Assembly: GCA_951813605.1 (NCBI GenBank)
Contig: OX638379.1
Location: 940,471 to 1,004,470 of the forward strand
Reading direction: 5' to 3'
DNA length: 64,000 nt
From: an uncultured Bryobacterales bacterium
Lineage (GTDB): Bacteria; Acidobacteriota; Terriglobia; Bryobacterales; UBA6623
Shown here: piece after piece, positions 63,342-64,000 of the stretch
Numbering within the stretch: the stretch's first letter is position 1
How the letters are laid out: each line of letters begins with the position of its first letter
Translations under genes and position numbers: made by a program
Notes under the pieces: generated by a model
The model's database searches: none
Told to the model about the DNA's origin: nothing
The model's input: the letters and a program-made list of their open reading frames with translations, nothing else

Positions 63342-64000
63342 CACCACCTTGAACGCGGTCACGGACGCCTCGCGAGCGGGCCGCTTTTCCAAGTCGAAGA
63401 CGCTTGACCGTCAATTCTCGCACCGCCAGTCTTCGTTACAAACAAAGGCTTGGGTATTCGGCGTCCTACTGAGCCGAGTCACGGAATGCGCGCAATGGCT
63501 GGTCCGTGTCCTCCACCACCTTGCTGGCAGGCTTCGCAACGTGTCGAACCCAATAGAGCTTGGTCGTGACCATGCCGCACTGGATGTTCATCTGTCAAAC
63601 TCCGGACGATCCGTTTTGAGACGCCTCAAGGGTTCACCCAATATTCCGCAGTTTTCCGAGGAGTTCTTTGCCCGTTCTCGCAAGATCTGCGAGCGGCACG
63701 CCGCCGGGGTTGCTGCGGAACACCTTCATTTACCGCAGCAAGTCAGGATGTCGCCCACTGAGGTCCGCTGGGCGGACTCGCCAGCACGAAACTCGCTATG
63801 GGCGCAGGCCTGGCGGGCGCAACGCTCGAATCTGCCTGCCCGAGTCCAGATAGCGCCCGCAAGTGGCGGCTTGTCCGATGCCCACGTGGGATGGGATTCA
63901 GATCTCGGTTGGAGCAATGCGCTGTCGACCCAGCCAATCCGCCGCGACAAGGATCGCCTAACTCGGCTCGACGCTGTGTGATAACAGTGTATTGTGGCTC
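63342..64000. other. 3' flank without recognised gene
   Basis: Open frames on both strands up to the window edge encode nothing recognisable. No terminator hairpin with a T-run seen after the receptor stop. Confidence 0.5.

Noticed and set aside
63253-63981. 242-codon plus-strand open frame at the right end
   Set aside because: Starts inside the receptor gene in another frame and shows low-complexity, non-homologous sequence.
1-64000. tRNA, rRNA, CRISPR array, insertion sequence or prophage
   Set aside because: Looked for T-loop-like GTTCGA blocks in gaps, regular direct repeats and transposase-like proteins; none convincing. A tRNAscan or Infernal run would settle the RNA question.

Overview
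The window reads as a G+C-rich bacterial chromosome segment, most probably from an Acidobacteriota lineage close to Bryobacterales/Solibacteres. That assignment is inferred from gene content: an Oar-type TonB receptor with an N-terminal carboxypeptidase-regulatory domain, paired PSCyt1/DUF1549/DUF1553 and DUF1501 genes, beta-propeller/HEAT/cytochrome c fusion proteins, and many Tat-exported redox and enolase-superfamily enzymes. No rRNA, tRNA, CRISPR, phage or insertion sequence was seen.

Layout: (1) 1-1229, a plsB-like acyltransferase running off the left edge. (2) 2.1-5.2 kb, a secreted toroid-like protein and an enolase-superfamily enzyme. (3) 5.4-17 kb, two tandem cytochrome (PSCyt1/DUF1549/DUF1553) plus DUF1501 operons and a sulfatase. 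(4) 17.4-23.9 kb, a ceramidase-like hydrolase and three sulfatases. (5) 24.4-29.7 kb, accessory secreted proteins: a Cache-like gene interrupted by one in-frame TAA, a duplicated NIPSNAP protein and a spondin-domain protein. (6) 29.7-40 kb, a carbohydrate block: enolase-superfamily dehydratase-like enzyme, beta-helix protein, two divergent sulfatases, apiosidase-like glycosidase and Gfo/Idh/MocA oxidoreductase. (7) 40.4-48 kb, an operon with a sulfatase between two propeller-HEAT-cytochrome proteins. (8) 48-51.2 kb, two sulfatases. (9) 51.5-54 kb, a secreted protein built on a 15-residue repeat and a TPR-like protein. (10) 54.5-58.4 kb, an operon of diheme cytochrome c, PQQ dehydrogenase and sulfatase. 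(11) 58.8-63.3 kb, a small secreted protein and a large TonB receptor.

As a whole this is an exported catabolic region: ten type-I sulfatases plus glycan-active and sugar-acid enzymes, an outer-membrane receptor, and five c-type cytochrome-bearing proteins. Sulfatases sit beside c-type cytochrome genes in three differently built clusters. The working inference is breakdown of sulfated polysaccharide or glycolipid coupled to periplasmic oxidation. Many first genes of transcription units have a -10-like hexamer 6-11 nt before the start codon, suggesting leaderless mRNAs, whereas genes inside operons tend to have Shine-Dalgarno sequences.
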